Below are positions 24,600 to 34,910 of a stretch of 64,000 nt of DNA, in pieces. The notes under the pieces are model-generated. The model was not told the origin of the DNA. It was given only the letters and a program-made list of their open reading frames with translations, and made no database searches. The number at the start of each line of letters is the position of its first letter. The first letter of the stretch is position 1. Source of the stretch: Acidimicrobiales bacterium (lineage in GTDB: Bacteria; Actinomycetota; Acidimicrobiia; Acidimicrobiales; Acidimicrobilacustridaceae); NCBI GenBank assembly GCA_025455885.1, contig JALOLR010000003.1, positions 1 through 64,000 of the forward strand, written 5' to 3'. A program made the translations under genes and the position numbers.

Positions 24600-27052
24600 G
24601 CGACGCCCCGCCCCCGCACTGGGAGTTCGACGTCGTGTTGAACGACGGGGGGACGGTCCACATCCGTCCGCTGCTCCCCGGGGACCGGGAGGCGTACCTC
24701 CGGTTCTTCCACGGGCTGTCCGCCGAGACCCGCTACTACCGGTTCTTCAGCCCGAAGAGCACCCTCACCGACGACGAGGTCACCTACTTCACGACCGTCG
24801 ACCACGCCGACCGGGTGGCGTTGGCGGCGTTCGAGGGGGCCGACATGGTGGCCGTGGCCCGCTACGACCGCCTCGTGGAGGACGGACGGCCGGGGCCCGA
24901 CGCCGAAGTGGCGTTCACGATCGACGACGCCCACCAGGGTCGCGGGCTCGGTGCGCTGATGCTCGAGTACCTCGCCGCAGCGGGCCGGGAGCACGGGGTG
25001 ACCCGCTTCGTCGCCGAGACCATCCCCGACAACCGCCGGATGCTCGCCGTGTTCCACGCCGCCGGGTACCACAGCGTCAATCGGTTCTCGGGGGGGATGG
25101 TCGAGGTCGAGTTCCGGATCGATGACACCGACGACGCCCGGGCGGTGGTGGAGCGACGGGAGCACCGTGCCGAGGCGGCGTCGGTCCGCCGGATCCTCCG
25201 GCCCGGGTCGGTGGTGGTCATCGGCGACCTGTCCTCGCCAGGCTCGACGGGCTCCGTGGTGGCGACGAACCTCCTCGACGGCGGGTTCGAGGGCCCGGTC
25301 CGCCTGGTCGATCCCGCAGCCCGCGCCGGTCGCTCCTTCGCGGGCCGGGAGGTCCTCGCGTCGCTCCACGACGTCGACGTCGACGTCGAGCTCGCGATCG
25401 TCACCGTCGCGGCACCCGAGGCGATCGGACTCGTCGAGGCCTGCGCGGCGAAGGGGGCGCAGGGCCTCGTCGTGATGTCGACCGGATTCCGTGACGCCGG
25501 AGCGGAGGGGATGCGTCGTGAGCGCGAGCTCCTGCGCGCCGCCCGGCGGGCGGGCATCCGCCTCGTCGGCCCCGGCTCGCTGGGGATCCTCGACACGGAA
25601 CACCGCCTGTTCGCCACCACGACCGCGGAGCGTCCGGCTCGGGGGCGCGTCGCGATGATGAGCGAGTCCGCCGCCGTCGGAGCGGCCCTGCTCGAATGGG
25701 CGGCGTGGCGGGGGGTGGGGGTCTCGTCGTTCGTGTCCGCCGGCGACAAGGCCGACGTGAGCGGCAACGACCTCCTGCAGTACTGGGAGGAGGACCCCGG
25801 GACCGACGTCGTGCTTCTCTACCTGGAGAGCTTCGGCAACCCCCGCAAGTTCGCCCGCCTCGCCCGCCGGGTCGCCCGGACCACACCCGTCGTGGCCGTC
25901 CGTCCGGGTCGCGACCCCGCCGTCGACGCTCTCTTCCGGCAGGCCGGCGTCGTTCGGGTGGAGTCCGTCCCCGAGCTCTTCGACGTCGCGGCGCTGCTCG
26001 TCGGGCCGGCTCCGGCCGGACCGCGGGTGGCGGTGGTGTCGGGCGCGCACGGCCCCGGGTTGTTGGCCCTCGACGCCGCTCGGGCCGTCGGGCTCGAGGC
26101 GGCGCCGGTGTCCTCGGCCACGGTCCTCCCCGCCCCCGAGGTGCCCACCGGACGGCGAGCGCCCGTGGAGGGCTTGGTGGAGGTGTCACCTCCCACGCCG
26201 GAGCGCTGGGCGGCCGCCCTGGACGCGGTCCTCGGCGACCCCGGCGTGGACGTCGTCCACGTGGTGACGGTGAGCGACGACGCCCCGGCCGCCGAGCAGG
26301 TCGCGGCCGAGATCGAGGCCCGGATCGCTGCGGCGGCGGTGCCGGTGGTCGTCAGCCGTCTGTCGCCGGGCCTGCCGCCCGCGGCGTTGCGGGGCGGATC
26401 CGTGAGGGTGTTCGACACCGCGCACGCCGCGTCGCTGGCGCTCGCCCGCACCGTCGACCACGCCGAGTGGCGCCGCCTGGCGGACGCCGTCGAGACGTCG
26501 TCCGGGTCCCTCGGCGACGTCGGTGTCGACCCCGGGGCGGCACGCCGGGTCGTCGACGGGGCGTTGGTGGCGGGTGACGGTGTCGCCGAGCTCGACGAGG
26601 CGACAGCCGGGGCGTTGCTCGCCGCGTACGGCATCGACCTCCCTCGCCGGGCCGGTCGCCCCGACGCCGTCGGGGTGGTCCCGGGTGCGCCGTTGGCCGT
26701 CGACATCGACCACGACGAGTCGTTCGGGGCTCTGCTGCGCCTCGACCTGGCGGCCTCGATCCGGCTGTCCGACGCGCCCGTGGTGCGCCTCGCACCGCTC
26801 GCGGTCGCGGAGGCCGAGGCGATGGTGGCGGCGCTCGGGTCCGGCGCCCGCGGGAGCGACGACGCCTCTACTGCTGCGCTGGTCGAGCTGTTGGTGCGCC
26901 TGGGGCGCCTCGCCGCCGACCTCCCCGAGGTCGAGCACCTGTGCATCGACCCGCTCCTCGTCGACGCCGAGGGGCTCCTCGGGGTCCCGGCGGTCCACCT
27001 GCGCGCCGTCCCACCGGAGCCCCCCGATCTGGTGCGCCGGCTGCGCACCTGA
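24596..27052 (+). CDS. GNAT acetyltransferase fused to ADP-forming acyl-CoA synthetase-like domains
   Basis: An 818-residue multidomain protein. Residues 1-170 are a GNAT domain: IRPLLPGDREAYLRFFHGLSAETRYYRFF and the acetyl-CoA site VAFTIDDAHQGRGLGALMLEYL. About 195-300 is a Rossmann CoA-binding domain (RRILRPGSVVVIGDLSSPGS), and 310-620 the succinyl-CoA-ligase-like flavodoxin region (LVGPGSLGILDTEHRLFAT, SESAAVGAALLEWAAWRGVGVSSFVSAGDKADVSGNDLL). The C-terminal part, about 640-818, keeps only traces of the ATP-grasp domain (LAAYGIDLPRR, VEHLCIDPLLVDAEG) and lacks obvious ATP-binding residues. Related proteins include Pat-type protein lysine acetyltransferases, where the ligase part is regulatory. 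Start GTG overlaps the previous stop. Confidence 0.82.
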   Translation: MSDAPPPHWEFDVVLNDGGTVHIRPLLPGDREAYLRFFHGLSAETRYYRFFSPKSTLTDDEVTYFTTVDHADRVALAAFEGADMVAVARYDRLVEDGRPGPDAEVAFTIDDAHQGRGLGALMLEYLAAAGREHGVTRFVAETIPDNRRMLAVFHAAGYHSVNRFSGGMVEVEFRIDDTDDARAVVERREHRAEAASVRRILRPGSVVVIGDLSSPGSTGSVVATNLLDGGFEGPVRLVDPAARAGRSFAGREVLASLHDVDVDVELAIVTVAAPEAIGLVEACAAKGAQGLVVMSTGFRDAGAEGMRRERELLRAARRAGIRLVGPGSLGILDTEHRLFATTTAERPARGRVAMMSESAAVGAALLEWAAWRGVGVSSFVSAGDKADVSGNDLLQYWEEDPGTDVVLLYLESFGNPRKFARLARRVARTTPVVAVRPGRDPAVDALFRQAGVVRVESVPELFDVAALLVGPAPAGPRVAVVSGAHGPGLLALDAARAVGLEAAPVSSATVLPAPEVPTGRRAPVEGLVEVSPPTPERWAAALDAVLGDPGVDVVHVVTVSDDAPAAEQVAAEIEARIAAAAVPVVVSRLSPGLPPAALRGGSVRVFDTAHAASLALARTVDHAEWRRLADAVETSSGSLGDVGVDPGAARRVVDGALVAGDGVAELDEATAGALLAAYGIDLPRRAGRPDAVGVVPGAPLAVDIDHDESFGALLRLDLAASIRLSDAPVVRLAPLAVAEAEAMVAALGSGARGSDDASTAALVELLVRLGRLAADLPEVEHLCIDPLLVDAEGLLGVPAVHLRAVPPEPPDLVRRLRT

Positions 27053-27079
27053 CCGCCGATGGCGAGGCGGCCGCCCGGG

Positions 27080-27085
27080 TAGGGT
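27080..27085 (+). promoter_or_regulatory. -10-like box, leaderless methyltransferase start
   Basis: TAGGGT with exactly 6 bases (CCGGCC) before the GTG at 27092 and no Shine-Dalgarno sequence. It suggests that the methyltransferase has its own promoter in the 39-base gap. Confidence 0.5.
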
Positions 27086-27091
27086 CCGGCC

Positions 27092-27721
27092 GTGGGCTTC
27101 TACGAGAACCAGGTGCTGCCCCGGGTCATCGACGTCCTGTGCGGCAACAAGAAGATGGAGGCCGTCCGGGCACCGGTCGTGGAGGGACTGAGCGGCACGG
27201 TGCTCGAGGTCGGGTTCGGCTCCGGCCCGAACCTCGGTCTCTACCCCCCGGACGTGACCCGGGTCCTGGCCGTCGACCCGGCCCTGGTGGGGCGACGCCT
27301 CGCCGAGAAGCGGCGGGCACGGCACCCCTCACCCCCGGTCGAGTACGTCGGGCTCGACGGTGCCCACCTGGCGCTGCCCGACGACTCGGTCGACCACGCC
27401 CTGTCCACGTGGACCATGTGCACGATCCCCGACCTCGACAGCGCCCTGGCGGAGATCCGTCGGGTGCTGCGCCCCGGGGGGACGCTGCACTTCGTCGAGC
27501 ACGGGCTCTCCGACGACCCCACCGTCGCCCGTCGCCAGCACCGGTTCGAGCCGATGCAGAAGCGCTTCGCGGGAGGGTGCCACCTCACCCGCGACATCCC
27601 CGAGCGCCTCCGGGCCGCGGGCTACCGCGTCGACCGGCTCCAGCGCTTCCAGCTCGCCGGGCCCAAGATCCAGTCCTCCATGTGGTCCGGTGTCGCGGTC
27701 CCCGAGGCGTCCCCCGGCTGA
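27092..27721 (+). CDS. class I SAM-dependent methyltransferase
   Basis: A 209-residue Rossmann-fold methyltransferase. Motif I VLEVGFGSGPNLGLYP (about 33-48) binds SAM; the acidic end of strand 2 lies in VLAVDPALVG. The motif-IV region reads DGAHLALPDDSVDHALSTWTMCTIPD, and LRPGGTLHFVEHGLSDD follows, as in UbiE/COQ5-like and Methyltransf_11 proteins. The N terminus GFYENQVLPRVIDVLCGNKKM is typical of an uncharacterised subgroup with small-molecule substrates. GTG start with TAGGGT 6 bases upstream. No obvious functional link to its neighbours. Confidence 0.88.
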   Translation: MGFYENQVLPRVIDVLCGNKKMEAVRAPVVEGLSGTVLEVGFGSGPNLGLYPPDVTRVLAVDPALVGRRLAEKRRARHPSPPVEYVGLDGAHLALPDDSVDHALSTWTMCTIPDLDSALAEIRRVLRPGGTLHFVEHGLSDDPTVARRQHRFEPMQKRFAGGCHLTRDIPERLRAAGYRVDRLQRFQLAGPKIQSSMWSGVAVPEASPG

Positions 27722-27814
27722 GCCGTCCCGTTCGCCGGTTGCCGGGCCCGCCCGGCGTGTCACGATTGGGGACCCGGTCCGGAACCCCGGGTTCGCGACG
27801 AAAGGACGTCCCTG

Positions 27815-28846
<1,032 letters not shown>

Positions 28847-28851
28847 CACCC

Positions 28852-29796
28852 GTGGTCGAGCGCGCCGCCGCGGCGGCAGTCACGACCACGCGCGTGGCCG
28901 GTCGCGCGGCGTGGGCGCTGCGCGCCGGGCCCACCCGCTTCGTCGTCGTCCCGGCGCTCGGTCTGCTCGGTACCTCGTTGCGCCACGGCACCCACGAGTA
29001 CCTCGACCTGGGGACCGGCCCGGAGCGGGTGCTGGACGGCCACACGTGCGGGCTCCCCCTCCTCGCCCCGTGGGCCAACCGCCTGAGCGCCGACCGCTAC
29101 CGGGTCGGCGGCCGCACCGTCGAGCTCGCCGGCGCGCCCGGGCTGCACCGCGAGGAGCACGGACTGGCCATCCACGGCACGATGGTCGGCCGCACCGGAT
29201 GGGAGGTCGGCCGCGTCACGGCGCGACGCGGCAGCGCCGTCCTCGTCGCCCGCTTCGACGCCGCCGCCGACGAGGAGGTCATGGCCTCGTTCCCGTTCCC
29301 CCACGTCCTCGAGGTCACCTACCGGCTGCGACCCGGCGTGCTGGCGGTCACCACCCGCCTCTCCGCCACCGGCCGCACCGGGGTGCCGGTCGCCTTCGGT
29401 TGGCATCCCTACTTCCGCCTCCGTGGCGAGGCTCCGGGTGACCTACGCGTCCACGTGCCCACCGTCGACCGCCTCGCACTCGACGGACGGATGCTCCCGA
29501 CCGGAGGGGTCACGAGGCAACGGGCGTCACGCCGACCCCTGTCGCCCGACGGCCACGACGACGCCGTCCGCTTCGCGTCGGCGAGGCGGTCGTTCACCCT
29601 GTCCGGTCGTCGGCGCGCCCTGCGGATCTCGATGGACGCCGGCTACCCCTATGGTCAGGTCTACTCACCGGCCGGTTCGACGGTCGTGGCCCTCGAACCG
29701 ATGACGGCGGCCATCAACGCGCTGGTGACCGGCGGGGCCGACATCGTCGGGCCCGGCGAGTCGTTCGCCGCGACGTTCCGCCTGAGCACGACCTGA
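28852..29796 (+). CDS. aldose 1-epimerase family protein
   Basis: A 314-residue beta-sandwich aldose epimerase (mutarotase) that interconverts alpha and beta anomers of a sugar. It shows [21 protein letters not shown] (substrate Arg/Asn), [17 protein letters not shown], the catalytic His in FGWHPYFRL and a catalytic Glu in [14 protein letters not shown] near the end. It starts with a GTG at 28852, 5 bases after the gnd stop. The frame continues upstream, but only inside gnd. Operon position between gnd and pgi suggests glucose or glucose 6-phosphate anomer handling (a hexose-6-phosphate mutarotase is possible). Confidence 0.87.
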   Translation: MVERAAAAAVTTTRVAGRAAWALRAGPTRFVVVPALGLLGTSLRHGTHEYLDLGTGPERVLDGHTCGLPLLAPWANRLSADRYRVGGRTVELAGAPGLHREEHGLAIHGTMVGRTGWEVGRVTARRGSAVLVARFDAAADEEVMASFPFPHVLEVTYRLRPGVLAVTTRLSATGRTGVPVAFGWHPYFRLRGEAPGDLRVHVPTVDRLALDGRMLPTGGVTRQRASRRPLSPDGHDDAVRFASARRSFTLSGRRRALRISMDAGYPYGQVYSPAGSTVVALEPMTAAINALVTGGADIVGPGESFAATFRLSTT

Positions 29797-29830
29797 GCCC
29801 CCTTCGTCCCCCGCCAGTCGAGGAGCCCCG

Positions 29831-31513
29831 ATGACCACCCCGCCCGCCCCTGTCACCGAGAGCGCCGAGTGGGCCGCCCTGGTCGAGCACCAGTCGGCCA
29901 TGGCCGACGTCCACCTCCGGCAGCTCTTCGCCGACGACCCCGACCGGGCCGCCCGGTACACCCACGAGGTCGGCGACCTCCACGTCGACCTGGCCAAGCA
30001 CCGGGTGACCGACGAGACCATGGCGCTGCTGTTCGCGCTCGCCCGCCGTGCGGGAGTGGAGGCCCTGCGCGACGACATGTTCGCCGGCCGCCCGATCAAC
30101 GTCACCGAGCACCGTTCCGTCCTCCACGTGGCGCTGCGGGCCCCCCGGGGCACGACCGTCGTCGACGCCGAGGGCACCGACGTCGTCCCGGAGGTCCACG
30201 AGGTGCTCGACCGGATGGCCGCCTTCGCCCGTCGGGTCCGGTCGGGGGAGTGGGTCGGTCACACCGGCCGGCGGATCCGCGCAGTGGTGAACGTCGGCAT
30301 CGGTGGCAGCGATCTCGGTCCGAGGATGGCTCACGAGGCACTGCTGGCCCATGCCGATCCCGAGCTCATCGTCCGATTCGTCTCGAACGTCGACGGCAGC
30401 GAGTTCTACGAGCTGACCAAGGACCTCGATCCGGCCGAGACCCTGTTCATCATCGCTTCGAAGACCTTCACCACCCTCGAGACCATGACCAACGCCCGCA
30501 CCGCCCGCCAGTGGGCCCTCGAGGCGTTGGGCGACGACGCTGCCGTGGCCCGGCACTTCGTCGCCGTCTCGACGAACGCCGAGGAGGTCGCGGCGTTCGG
30601 CATCGACACCGTCAACATGTTCGGGTTCTGGGACTGGGTGGGTGGACGGTACAGCTACGACTCGGCCATTGGCCTCTCGCTCATGTTGGCCATCGGGCCC
30701 GAGCACTTCTCCGAGATGCTCGACGGCTTCCGCCTCGTCGACGAGCACTTCCGGTCCGCCCCGCTCGAGGAGAACCTGCCGGTGCTGCTCGGCCTGCTCG
30801 GCGTCTGGTACTCGAACTTCTTCGGTGCCGAGACGCTGGCCGTGCTGCCCTACAGCCACTATCTCGGGCACCTCACGCCCTACCTCCAGCAGCTCTCGAT
30901 GGAGAGCAACGGCAAGTCCGTCGACCGTTGGGGTCGACCGGTCACGGCCGGAACCGGCGAGATCGTCTGGGGCCAGCCGGGTACCAACGGCCAGCACGCC
31001 TTCTACCAACTCATCCACCAGGGCACGCGGTTGATCCCCTGCGACGTGATCGGGCTGGCGCACGCCCCCCACGAGGTCGACGGCCACCAGGACGTGTTCA
31101 TGGCCAACTTCTTCGCCCAGCCCGAGGCCCTCGCCTTCGGCCGCACCGCCGAGGAGGTCGCCGCCGAGGGTGTGGCCCCCGAGCTCGTCAGCGCCCGGAC
31201 CTTCCCGGGCAACCGGCCCTCGACGTCGATCCTCCTGCCGGCCCTCACCCCCTCGACCCTCGGCCAGCTCATCGCGCTCTACGAGCACAAGACGTTCGTG
31301 CAGGGCGCGATCTGGGGGATCAACAGCTTCGACCAGTGGGGGGTCGAGCTGGGCAAGAAGCTCGCCCAGGTCATCATCCCGGAGCTCACCGCCCCGACCG
31401 AGCCCGATCTCGCCCACGATGGCTCGACGAGCGCGTTGATCCGGCGCTACCGAGAGTTGCGGGCCGGAGGCTCCCCGGGCTCCGGCCCGTCCTCGAACTC
31501 CTCGACCGTGTAG
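29831..31513 (+). CDS. pgi: glucose-6-phosphate isomerase
   Basis: A 560-residue phosphoglucose isomerase that interconverts glucose 6-phosphate and fructose 6-phosphate. The whole chain is family-like: [20 protein letters not shown] (about 156-175), [17 protein letters not shown] (sugar-phosphate site), [20 protein letters not shown], catalytic Glu in [13 protein letters not shown], catalytic His in [16 protein letters not shown], and Lys in [15 protein letters not shown]. The family end (LIRRYRELR) is followed by about 14 Gly/Ser/Pro residues, encoded where the gene overlaps the antisense 3' end of the AMMECR1 gene by 67 bases. A GAGGAG Shine-Dalgarno precedes the ATG. Likely the third gene of a gnd-epimerase-pgi operon. 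Confidence 0.96.
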   Translation: MTTPPAPVTESAEWAALVEHQSAMADVHLRQLFADDPDRAARYTHEVGDLHVDLAKHRVTDETMALLFALARRAGVEALRDDMFAGRPINVTEHRSVLHVALRAPRGTTVVDAEGTDVVPEVHEVLDRMAAFARRVRSGEWVGHTGRRIRAVVNVGIGGSDLGPRMAHEALLAHADPELIVRFVSNVDGSEFYELTKDLDPAETLFIIASKTFTTLETMTNARTARQWALEALGDDAAVARHFVAVSTNAEEVAAFGIDTVNMFGFWDWVGGRYSYDSAIGLSLMLAIGPEHFSEMLDGFRLVDEHFRSAPLEENLPVLLGLLGVWYSNFFGAETLAVLPYSHYLGHLTPYLQQLSMESNGKSVDRWGRPVTAGTGEIVWGQPGTNGQHAFYQLIHQGTRLIPCDVIGLAHAPHEVDGHQDVFMANFFAQPEALAFGRTAEEVAAEGVAPELVSARTFPGNRPSTSILLPALTPSTLGQLIALYEHKTFVQGAIWGINSFDQWGVELGKKLAQVIIPELTAPTEPDLAHDGSTSALIRRYRELRAGGSPGSGPSSNSSTV

Positions 31514-32064
31514 CGGTCGATCTCGAGGTCGGGGGGCCACCGCCTGTCGCGGAGGCCGGCCTTGGCCCAGAGGCGGTCGAGGAAGTCGTCGACCCCGTCG
31601 GTCTGGGCCCAGACCGACGGCAGGAACGTTCCCCGACCCTCCCGGCTGGTGATCCAGAGCCCGTCGACGCCCGGGCGCAGCGCCGCGGCCAGCTCGCGGC
31701 GCGAGCGCACGGGGAGCCGTTCGAGGGGTCCGAGGACCGAGATCTCGACGGTCATCGCCGCGGCGTCGGCGTCGGTGACGGCGGGCAGGCGGGGGTCGCG
31801 GAACGCCGCGTCGTAGGCGTGGGCGGCCACGTCGTCGGCCAGCGAACGGTGGGGGGAGATGGAGCCGATGCAGCCGAGGAGCCGGCCGTCGCGACGCAGG
31901 GTGACGAAGGCCGCGCCCGGTGTCGCAAGGGGCGGCGGCACCGTCGACGGGTCCAGTTCGTCCGGGGAGCGGCCGGCGAGCCCCTCGGCGACGGTGCGGC
32001 GGGCCAGGTCGAGCAGCCACCGCCTCTCGTCGGGGCCCAGCTCGCGACCGCCGGCGTCGTTCAT
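31447..32064 (-). CDS. AmmeMemoRadiSam system protein A (AMMECR1 domain)
   Basis: A 205-residue AMMECR1-family protein. Its signatures are [42 protein letters not shown] (about 52-93) and [14 protein letters not shown]. The LRGCIG-type motif, here LLGCIG, is the most conserved part and contains a cysteine proposed to be functional. It is the last of three coupled genes (radical SAM, MEMO, AMMECR1), joined by ATGA overlaps, a widespread but still poorly understood set. The C terminus [19 protein letters not shown] is encoded antisense to the pgi 3' end. Confidence 0.92.
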   Translation of the reverse strand: MNDAGGRELGPDERRWLLDLARRTVAEGLAGRSPDELDPSTVPPPLATPGAAFVTLRRDGRLLGCIGSISPHRSLADDVAAHAYDAAFRDPRLPAVTDADAAAMTVEISVLGPLERLPVRSRRELAAALRPGVDGLWITSREGRGTFLPSVWAQTDGVDDFLDRLWAKAGLRDRRWPPDLEIDRYTVEEFEDGPEPGEPPARNSR

Positions 32065-32873
32065 CCGACGGCGAACGCGCCGTACCCCACGACCCGATCG
32101 GGTCCGCCGGCCGTGTCGGCCGAGTTGCGCAGGTCGAGGAGGCGCACCCGCAGGCCGTGGCGCCGCGCCGCGACGAGCAGGCCCCGCAACGGGTGGGCAC
32201 CACAGGCGGCGGACGGGTCGAGGCGCCGCTCGTCCCCCGCCACGATCACCCCGGCCGTCGCCGCGTCGAGGCGGGCGGCGGTGACGGCGTCGTGGTAGTG
32301 GCTCAGGTCGGTGCTGACGACCACCAGGGTCTCCGGGCCGCCCCAGAGCTCGTCGAGGAGATGGGCGACGGCGTCGTCGGTGGTCCGTCCGACCACCACC
32401 GGCAGCACGGCCCAGCCGTCGGGCCCGAGCACCCGCTGGAGGAACGGGAGGTGCACCTCGAGGCTGTGCTCCTCGGCGTGGGCGTCGTCGTCGGTCACGA
32501 CCCCTCGACAGGTCAGCGCCCGACGGAGGGCATCGCCGTCGACCGGGACCACGCCCAGCGGGGTGGCGAACCCGCCCACGCCGGGCACGGCCATGCCCTC
32601 GACGGGGACCCGGTGAGCGGGGCCGAGGAGCACGACGCGTTCGATCGCCGATCCGCCGAGCAGCGCGTAACCGGAGGCGGCCACCGGGCCGGAGTACACG
32701 TAGCCGGCATGGGGGACGACGAGCGCCTTGGGGGGCGGCCCCGGCGCGGCGTCCCCGGCGTCCCCCGCCCGACGGGCGACGCGCAGGTCCTCGTCGACCT
32801 CGGCGGCCAGGGCGACCGGGTCCCCGGGGTAGAAGAGCCCGGCGACCGCGGGCGGTCGCACCGAGGCGCTCAT
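32061..32873 (-). CDS. AmmeMemoRadiSam system protein B (MEMO-like)
   Basis: A 270-residue MEMO family protein, structurally related to extradiol-dioxygenase class III and LigB folds. Visible are the N-terminal VRPPAVAGLFYPGDP, VVPHAGYVYSGPVAASGYALLGG with the metal-site His (about 52-55), VLLGPAHRVPVEGMAVPGVGGF and VVVSTDLSHYH with further His residues. Human MEMO binds copper or iron; the bacterial role is unknown. The ATG at 32873 overlaps the upstream radical-SAM stop, and its own stop overlaps the AMMECR1 start, so all three are translationally coupled. The open frame upstream of 32873 is not family-like. Confidence 0.92.
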   Translation of the reverse strand: MSASVRPPAVAGLFYPGDPVALAAEVDEDLRVARRAGDAGDAAPGPPPKALVVPHAGYVYSGPVAASGYALLGGSAIERVVLLGPAHRVPVEGMAVPGVGGFATPLGVVPVDGDALRRALTCRGVVTDDDAHAEEHSLEVHLPFLQRVLGPDGWAVLPVVVGRTTDDAVAHLLDELWGGPETLVVVSTDLSHYHDAVTAARLDAATAGVIVAGDERRLDPSAACGAHPLRGLLVAARRHGLRVRLLDLRNSADTAGGPDRVVGYGAFAVG

Positions 32874-33985
32874 CGTCGCCGTACCCGCCCGTGCTTCAGT
32901 TCCACCGGGACCCGCCGCGCCCCCCATTCGCCCGGGGGCCCGTCGAAGACGCCGGCCACCGGTGCCCCGCAGGCCCGGCAGTGCCCGTCGCCGGTGAGCT
33001 TCCAGCTGCGCATCTCGTACCAGTCGCGCTCGATGACGCCCTGCCCGCACGAGGGGCACCAGGTGGTGTCGCCCTCGGCGTCGTGCACGTTGCCCGTGTA
33101 GACGTAGCGCAGACCGTTGTCCACGGCGATCCGCCGCGCTCTGCTCAGGGTCGACGCAGGGGTCGACCCGACGTCGCGCATCTTGAAGTCCGGGTGGAAG
33201 GCGCTGAAGTGCAGCGGCACGTCCGGGCCGAGGTGCTCGGCGATCCAGCGGGTCATCGCGTCGAGCTCGTCGTCACCGTCGTTGTGGTCGGGGATGAGCA
33301 GCGTCGTGATCTCCAGCCAGGCGTCGGTGCCGTGGCGGATGTACTCGAGCGTGTCGAGCACCGGCGCCAGGGCACCCATGGCGACATGGCGGTAGAAGTC
33401 CTCGGTGAAGCCCTTCAGGTCGATGTTGGCGGCGTCGACGGCGTCGAAGAGCTCCCGGCGGGCCCGGTCGTTGACGTAGCCGGCCGACACGGCGACCGAG
33501 CGGACGCCCTGGTCGCGGCAGGCGGCCGCGGTGTCGACGGCGTACTCGAGGAAGACGACCGGGTCGTTGTAGGTGAACGCCACGCTGGCGCACCCCAGCT
33601 CGAGCGCGGCGGCGGCGATCGCCTCCGGCGGCGCGGCGTCGGAGAGGCGGTCGGTCTCCTTGGACTTCGAGATGTCCCAGTTCTGGCAGAAGCGACAGGC
33701 GAGGTTGCACCCGGCGGTGCCGAAGCTCAGCACCGAGGTGCCGGGCAGGAAGTGGTTCAGGGGCTTCTTCTCGATCGGGTCCACGCAGTACCCGCTCGAG
33801 CGCCCGTAGCTCGTCAATACCACCTCGTCGCCGGCCCGCCCCCGCACGAAGCACACTCCCCGTTGGCCGTCGTGGAGCTTGCAGGCCCGGGGGCACACGT
33901 CGCACTGGAGCCGACCGTCGTCGACCCGGTGCCAGTGGCGGGTGGCCACCGTGAAGGGATCGTCGATGCGGACGGCGTCGCCCAT
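32870..33985 (-). CDS. AmmeMemoRadiSam system radical SAM enzyme
   Basis: A 371-residue radical SAM protein. The cluster motif CNLACRFC (CxxxCxxC, with the third Cys in FCQNW) sits at about residues 83-90 within SFGTAGCNLACRFCQNWDIS. Extra cysteine pairs lie at the N terminus (CDVCPRACKL...CFVRG) and at the C terminus (CPSCGQ...CRACG), the latter zinc-ribbon-like. This layout fits the AmmeMemoRadiSam rSAM class, related to pyruvate formate-lyase activase. It is first of a coupled operon with MEMO and AMMECR1. The ATG at 33985 (MGDAVRIDDPF) is preferred over upstream in-frame codons because TATCGT lies 7 bases upstream. Confidence 0.92.
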   Translation of the reverse strand: MGDAVRIDDPFTVATRHWHRVDDGRLQCDVCPRACKLHDGQRGVCFVRGRAGDEVVLTSYGRSSGYCVDPIEKKPLNHFLPGTSVLSFGTAGCNLACRFCQNWDISKSKETDRLSDAAPPEAIAAAALELGCASVAFTYNDPVVFLEYAVDTAAACRDQGVRSVAVSAGYVNDRARRELFDAVDAANIDLKGFTEDFYRHVAMGALAPVLDTLEYIRHGTDAWLEITTLLIPDHNDGDDELDAMTRWIAEHLGPDVPLHFSAFHPDFKMRDVGSTPASTLSRARRIAVDNGLRYVYTGNVHDAEGDTTWCPSCGQGVIERDWYEMRSWKLTGDGHCRACGAPVAGVFDGPPGEWGARRVPVELKHGRVRRR

Positions 33986-33992
33986 GGGTCGA

Positions 33993-33998
33993 ACGATA
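33993..33998 (-). promoter_or_regulatory. -10-like box of the AmmeMemoRadiSam operon
   Basis: On the minus strand TATCGT lies 7 bases upstream of the ATG at 33985, with no Shine-Dalgarno sequence. This suggests a leaderless mRNA for the three-gene operon. Confidence 0.5.
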
Positions 33999-34102
33999 GG
34001 ACCGCAGTCGGTTGTCGCCCAGGGTCCTTGGTCGGAAACCTCGGGCCGCGTCACGGGCGCCGTTCGACCCCGCGTCCGTCGAGCGTGTCAGACTCCGCGG
34101 CC

Positions 34103-34903
34103 ATGAAGGCACTGGGCATCGACATCGGGGGGACCGGCATCAAGGGGGCGGTGGTCGACACGAAGCGGGGCCGGCTGCTCACCGACCGTCTCCGTCTCCT
34201 CACGCCGCAGCCCGCCACCCCCGAGGCCGTGGCCGGCATCGTCGGCGAGGTGGCCCGGCACTTCGAGTGGGACGGGCCCATCGGCTGCACCTTCCCGGGG
34301 GTCACCAAGGGAGGGTCGGTGCACACGGCCGCCAACCTCGATGACGGCTGGATCGGCCTGCACGCCGCGGGGCTGTTCGCCGAGGCCAGCGGGTGCCCGG
34401 TGAGCGTGGTGAACGACGCCGACGCCGCGGGTGAGGCCGAGGCGGCGTTCGGCGCCGGGCACGGTCAGCCGGGGTTGGTGATCACGGTGACCCTCGGCAC
34501 CGGGATCGGGACGGCGCTCGTCATCGACGGTCGGCTCGTGCCCAACACCGAGCTCGGTCACCTCCCGCTGCGCGGGGGCGGGGCCGAGCAGTGGGCGGCG
34601 AACTCGGTGCGCGAGCGGCTCGAGCTGAGCTGGGAGGAGTGGGCCGCTCGCGTCGACGAGTATCTCCATCTCGTCGAGAGCCTCTTCTGGCCGGACCTCT
34701 TCATCATCGGCGGCGGCGTCGCCAAGAAGGCGGAGCACTTCGTGCCCCTGCTGACGTGTCGGACCGAGGTCGTGCCGGCCGAGCTGCTCAACCAGGCGGG
34801 GATCGTGGGTGGTGCGATGGCGGCCCATCGCCACCAGTCCAAGCACGGCGACGACGGTCAGGGCGTGCCGAGCTCCAAGGGCAAGGGGAAGCGCAAGGGC
34901 TGA
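34103..34903 (+). CDS. ppgK: polyphosphate glucokinase
   Basis: A 266-residue ROK-family kinase of the PpgK type, which phosphorylates glucose using inorganic polyphosphate (and often ATP). Motifs: phosphate-binding [13 protein letters not shown] (residues 6-18), [17 protein letters not shown], catalytic Asp in [42 protein letters not shown] and the hydrophobic [20 protein letters not shown] end. The last about 20 residues are Lys/Gly-rich (SKGKGKRKG). It feeds glucose 6-phosphate to the nearby Pgi and Gnd. The ATG at 34103 has CAGACT 8 bases upstream. Divergent from the AmmeMemoRadiSam operon. Confidence 0.92.
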   Translation: MKALGIDIGGTGIKGAVVDTKRGRLLTDRLRLLTPQPATPEAVAGIVGEVARHFEWDGPIGCTFPGVTKGGSVHTAANLDDGWIGLHAAGLFAEASGCPVSVVNDADAAGEAEAAFGAGHGQPGLVITVTLGTGIGTALVIDGRLVPNTELGHLPLRGGGAEQWAANSVRERLELSWEEWAARVDEYLHLVESLFWPDLFIIGGGVAKKAEHFVPLLTCRTEVVPAELLNQAGIVGGAMAAHRHQSKHGDDGQGVPSSKGKGKRKG

Positions 34904-34910
34904 GCGCCGC

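Noticed and set aside
32891-34102. A long plus-strand open frame leading into ppgK
   Set aside because: It is antisense to the radical SAM gene; PpgK begins at the DIGGTGIKG-containing ATG at 34103.
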